Assembly: GCF_015291665.1 (NCBI RefSeq)
Contig: NZ_CP030048.1
Span: forward strand, 6,669,501 to 6,733,500
Direction: 5' to 3'
DNA length: 64,000 nt
DNA from: Bradyrhizobium sp. CCBAU 53338
Lineage (GTDB): Bacteria; Pseudomonadota; Alphaproteobacteria; Rhizobiales; Xanthobacteraceae
Part shown: positions 61,655 to 64,000 of the stretch, piece by piece
Layout: every line of letters begins with the position of its first letter
Position numbering within the stretch: the stretch's first letter is position 1
The notes under the pieces: generated by a model
What the model was told of the DNA's origin: nothing
The model's database searches: none
Seen by the model: the letters and a program-made list of their open reading frames with translations, nothing else
Position numbers and translations under genes: made by a program

Positions 61655-61752
61655 CGCTCGTCCTTTCGTCGCTCGCGGCTGGGAGTGTGCATCGCGGGCT
61701 GTCCAAAAGCCAGTCCGGACGAGACCGTATCGCGGTCTCGACAGTATCGCAC

Positions 61753-63324
61753 TTAAGCGGCGTGAGCGACGCTTTGAGGCTGCCACTTCCAAGGGAGCAG
61801 TTCGTCAATGCGCTTGGCAGGGTGATCCGGCAGGCGCGCCAGCACGTCGGCAAGCCAAGCCTGCGGGTCGATGTCATTGAGTTTGGCGGTGGCGATGAGA
61901 CTGTAGATGGCAGCCGCACGCCGGCCGCCCTCATCGGACCCGGCGAAGGTCCAATTTTTTCGTCCCACGGCGACCGCCCGTAGCTCACGCTCAGCAGCAT
62001 TGTTCGACATGCAAAGCCGTCCGTCATCAAGGAAGCGGCTAAATGCATCCCAGCGGCTGAGACAGTAATTGATCGCTTTGGTCGTGTCGTTGTTCCTGGA
62101 GAGCTTGGCGCGCTGCTCGCGCAACCAGGCCTCCAGCTCGACGATCAGGGGGCGACTACGCTCCTGGCGCATACGCAAACGCTCCTGCGCAGTAAAACCG
62201 TTGATCTCGCGCTCGATGGCGAACAGGACATCGATGCGCTTGACCGTCTCGGCCGCGATCGGCGCCTTGGTGAGCCGTGCCAGATCAAAGAACTTGCGTC
62301 TGCCGTGCGCCCAGCATGCGGCCTCGATGATCGGGCCGCCCTTGCGATTGGCCTCGTAAAGCCTACCAAAGCCGGCGTAGGCGTCGGCCTGCATCAGTCC
62401 AGCATAGCCCGCCAGATGCTGCTCCGGATGCGCACCGCCACGATCGGGCGAGTAGAAGAACACGGCCGCCGGCGGATCTGGGCCGGCAAACGGACGGTCG
62501 TCGCGCACGTAAGTCCAGAGCCGGCCGGTCCGGGTCTTGCCCTTGGCCAGGACCGGCACTGTGGTGTCATCCGCGTGGATGCGCTCGGCTGCGAAGACGT
62601 GGCTCCGGATCGCATCGACCAGAGGCATCAGGGTTGCCGCGGAGGCACCTACCCAGTCCGCGAGCGTCGATACGTCGAGCTCGATGCCTTCACGCTGGTA
62701 GACGTCGCTCTGACGATGAAGAGGCAGGTGCAGGCCGTACTTGGCGAACAGGACATGGGCCAGCAGCTTGGACCCTGCACGCCCGCGCGCAATCGGATGC
62801 GAGGGAGCCGGCGGCTGGGTGATCGCTTCGCAGGCCCGGCAGACGAGCTTCTCGCGCACGTGCTGGATCACCTTCCACCGGCGCGGAACGAGCTCCAGCG
62901 TCTCGGTCACGTCCTCGCCAAGCTTGCGCAATCGGCTGTCGCCGCAGCATGGGCAGGTGGCAGGCACCGGATAGACAATGCGCTCCCGCGGCAAATGCTC
63001 CGGCAAGGGCCGGCGGGCTGGCTTGCGACGCTCGAACGATGGCACCACGATCTTCTCAGCTGCCATCTGCGCCGCGGTCTCGGCTTGCACGACGTTCTCC
63101 TCCAGATCGGCGAGCTGTAGCTCGAGCTGGTCGAGCAATGCGCCTCGCTCGGAGGACTGTCCGAACTGCTCGTGTCGGAGCTTCTTGATCGTGAGCTTGA
63201 GCTTCTCGATCAGCAATGTCCCCGCCTGGGCCTCAGCTTCCGCGGTCAAACGGGCCGCTCGCTCGGCGCGCAGCATCGCCTGCAGCGTGGTCACATCGTC
63301 GGGAAGAGAATCATCATTGCCCAT
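61753..63324 (-). CDS. tnpC: IS66 transposase TnpC
   Basis: A 523-residue DDE transposase. An N-terminal coiled region (TLLIEKLKLTIKKLRHEQFG) is followed by the zinc-finger block CPCCGDSRLRKLGED and CRACEAITQPPAPSHPI. Next comes the IS66 core with HADDTTVPVLAKGKTRTGRL (Asp), LMQADAYAGFGRLY (Asp) and the Glu in AAERELRAVAVGRKNW. The C-terminal IS66 domain ends WQPQSVAHAA. ATG 63324. Confidence 0.95.
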   Translation of the reverse strand: MGNDDSLPDDVTTLQAMLRAERAARLTAEAEAQAGTLLIEKLKLTIKKLRHEQFGQSSERGALLDQLELQLADLEENVVQAETAAQMAAEKIVVPSFERRKPARRPLPEHLPRERIVYPVPATCPCCGDSRLRKLGEDVTETLELVPRRWKVIQHVREKLVCRACEAITQPPAPSHPIARGRAGSKLLAHVLFAKYGLHLPLHRQSDVYQREGIELDVSTLADWVGASAATLMPLVDAIRSHVFAAERIHADDTTVPVLAKGKTRTGRLWTYVRDDRPFAGPDPPAAVFFYSPDRGGAHPEQHLAGYAGLMQADAYAGFGRLYEANRKGGPIIEAACWAHGRRKFFDLARLTKAPIAAETVKRIDVLFAIEREINGFTAQERLRMRQERSRPLIVELEAWLREQRAKLSRNNDTTKAINYCLSRWDAFSRFLDDGRLCMSNNAAERELRAVAVGRKNWTFAGSDEGGRRAAAIYSLIATAKLNDIDPQAWLADVLARLPDHPAKRIDELLPWKWQPQSVAHAA

Positions 63325-63397
63325 CGCCGACCAGAGAATCACAAGACGCGATCTCTGTCCGAACCGATGATCCTGCCACCGATTCAAATCCCAGCGA

Positions 63398-63745
63398 TCA
63401 GCCAGCCGCCTGCGGTCGCCACGTATGTTGCGGCAGCCGCCAGTCGATGCCCTCCAGCAGGTATCCAAGCTGGGCTGGGGTGATTGTCACCACGCCATCA
63501 GCTGACGACGGCCACAGGAACCGGCCGCGCTCCAGCCGCTTGGCGTAGAGCGACATGCCCAGTCCGTCGTGCCAAAGGATCTTGATCAGCTTGCCGCTTT
63601 TGCCACGGAACACATAGAGGTCGCCGCCGTGCGGATCTCGCTTGAAGGCTTCCTGCACCAGCAAGCCCAGCGAGTTCATGCCGCGACGCATATCGGTGTG
63701 GCCAGTCGCAATCCACACCCGCACGCCCGACGCAATGGGGATCAC
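63398..63745 (-). CDS. tnpB: IS66 accessory protein TnpB
   Basis: A 115-residue IS66 Orf2 protein: VRVWIATGHTDMRRGMNSL, LYVFRGKSGKLIKILWHDGL, GMSLYAKRLERGRFLWP. It is needed with TnpA for IS66 transposition; its biochemical role is unclear. It overlaps tnpA by ATGA. Confidence 0.95.
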   Translation of the reverse strand: MIPIASGVRVWIATGHTDMRRGMNSLGLLVQEAFKRDPHGGDLYVFRGKSGKLIKILWHDGLGMSLYAKRLERGRFLWPSSADGVVTITPAQLGYLLEGIDWRLPQHTWRPQAAG

Positions 63746-64000
63746 CGCAAGCGTCCATCTGCCAGCGCCGCCACGGCGGCGTTCAGCGTCGCCGCGTCGA
63801 CCGCACCCGTGATCCGCATCCGAGCCCCGGTCGCAAACTCAATCTCGATCGACCCGCCGCTACCGGCCGGTGCGGCTGGACAAGGCGTCGGCTCTGATTC
63901 CGCGACCACTATCGCCGGTACGAAGCTAGGTTGATCGACGGCATCCTTCGGCTCCGGCCGAAACGAGCGTCGCCATCGCAGCAGCAATGAGCGCGAAACG
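63742..64000 (-). CDS. tnpA: IS66 accessory protein TnpA, 5' end cut by the window edge
   Basis: At least 85 residues. The first visible codons, VSRSLLLRWRRSF, are the end of a helix-turn-helix, as in the N-terminus of IS66 TnpA. The tail includes IEIEFATGARMRITGAVDAA. The start lies beyond base 64000. Confidence 0.85.
   Translation of the reverse strand, partial: VSRSLLLRWRRSFRPEPKDAVDQPSFVPAIVVAESEPTPCPAAPAGSGGSIEIEFATGARMRITGAVDAATLNAAVAALADGRLR

Larger units (their letters stand above)
61753..64000 (-). mobile_element. IS66-family insertion sequence, cut by the window end
   Basis: Three genes in the standard IS66 order (tnpA, tnpB, tnpC) read leftward. The right end with its terminal repeat lies outside the window. 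The left terminal repeat and target duplication cannot be set with confidence near 61730-61752. The gene set is intact where visible. Confidence 0.9.

Overview
The window is a high-GC alphaproteobacterial chromosome segment. It resembles the Bradyrhizobium/Rhodopseudomonas group, judged from the clade I nosRZDFYLX operon with a twin-arginine NosZ leader, the NirK and NnrS style, DUF2249 proteins and many short zinc-ribbon proteins. That placement is inference, because no rRNA or tRNA lies in the window.

Layout. 0-7 kb: a thioredoxin-fold protein beside a LysR-type regulator remnant, a universal stress protein, a complete branched-chain amino-acid-type ABC transporter (binding protein, two permeases, two ATPases) and a cupin. 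7-14.7 kb, minus strand: a tightly packed operon of two dihaem c4-type cytochromes, a trihaem cytochrome, a ba3-type (B-family) terminal oxidase and, last, an unusual copper nitrite reductase that carries its own membrane anchor, c-type haem domain and cupredoxin domain. A small frameshifted gene follows nirK. 14.8-21.4 kb: an orphan aa3-type oxidase subunit I, a DUF488 protein, sdhB-sdhC-sdhD without sdhA, a CBS-domain protein and a carboxymuconolactone-decarboxylase-like protein. 21.5-33.5 kb: a nitrogen-oxide response region with an NsrR-type Rrf2 regulator, two good NsrR-like operators, a 7Fe ferredoxin, five DUF2249 proteins or domain pairs, two DUF59 iron-sulfur assembly proteins, NnrS, an NnrS/oxidase-like membrane protein, a STAS-less SulP transporter and a Crp/FNR regulator. 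33.6-44.8 kb: small zinc-ribbon genes, a run of hairpins, a soluble cytochrome c and the full nitrous oxide reductase operon nosRZDFYLX, transcribed from a divergent promoter with a perfect FNR-type box. 44.8-61.7 kb: an accessory region with a transposase remnant, hipBA, Fic, a putative two-gene regulatory or toxin-antitoxin module, a uracil-DNA-glycosylase-like protein, a nuclease, an HD hydrolase, secreted proteins of unknown function, a DnaJ-type zinc-finger membrane protein, 3-methyladenine DNA glycosylase overlapping an agmatine-deiminase-family gene, and a GIY-YIG protein. 61.7-64 kb: an IS66-family element cut by the window end.

How it fits together. Nitrite is reduced to NO by the fused NirK. 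N2O is reduced to N2 by NosZ, with NosR, NosDFY, NosL and NosX supporting maturation and electron supply. No norCB is present, so NO removal must come from elsewhere in the genome or, speculatively, from the ba3-type oxidase co-transcribed with nirK. The NsrR, FNR-type and Nnr-type sites and the DUF2249/DUF59/FdxA genes look like an NO-responsive iron-sulfur maintenance regulon.

Several real genes are shorter than 60 codons (27263-27421, 33622-33795, 53851-53988) or are broken (744-879, 7062-7266).
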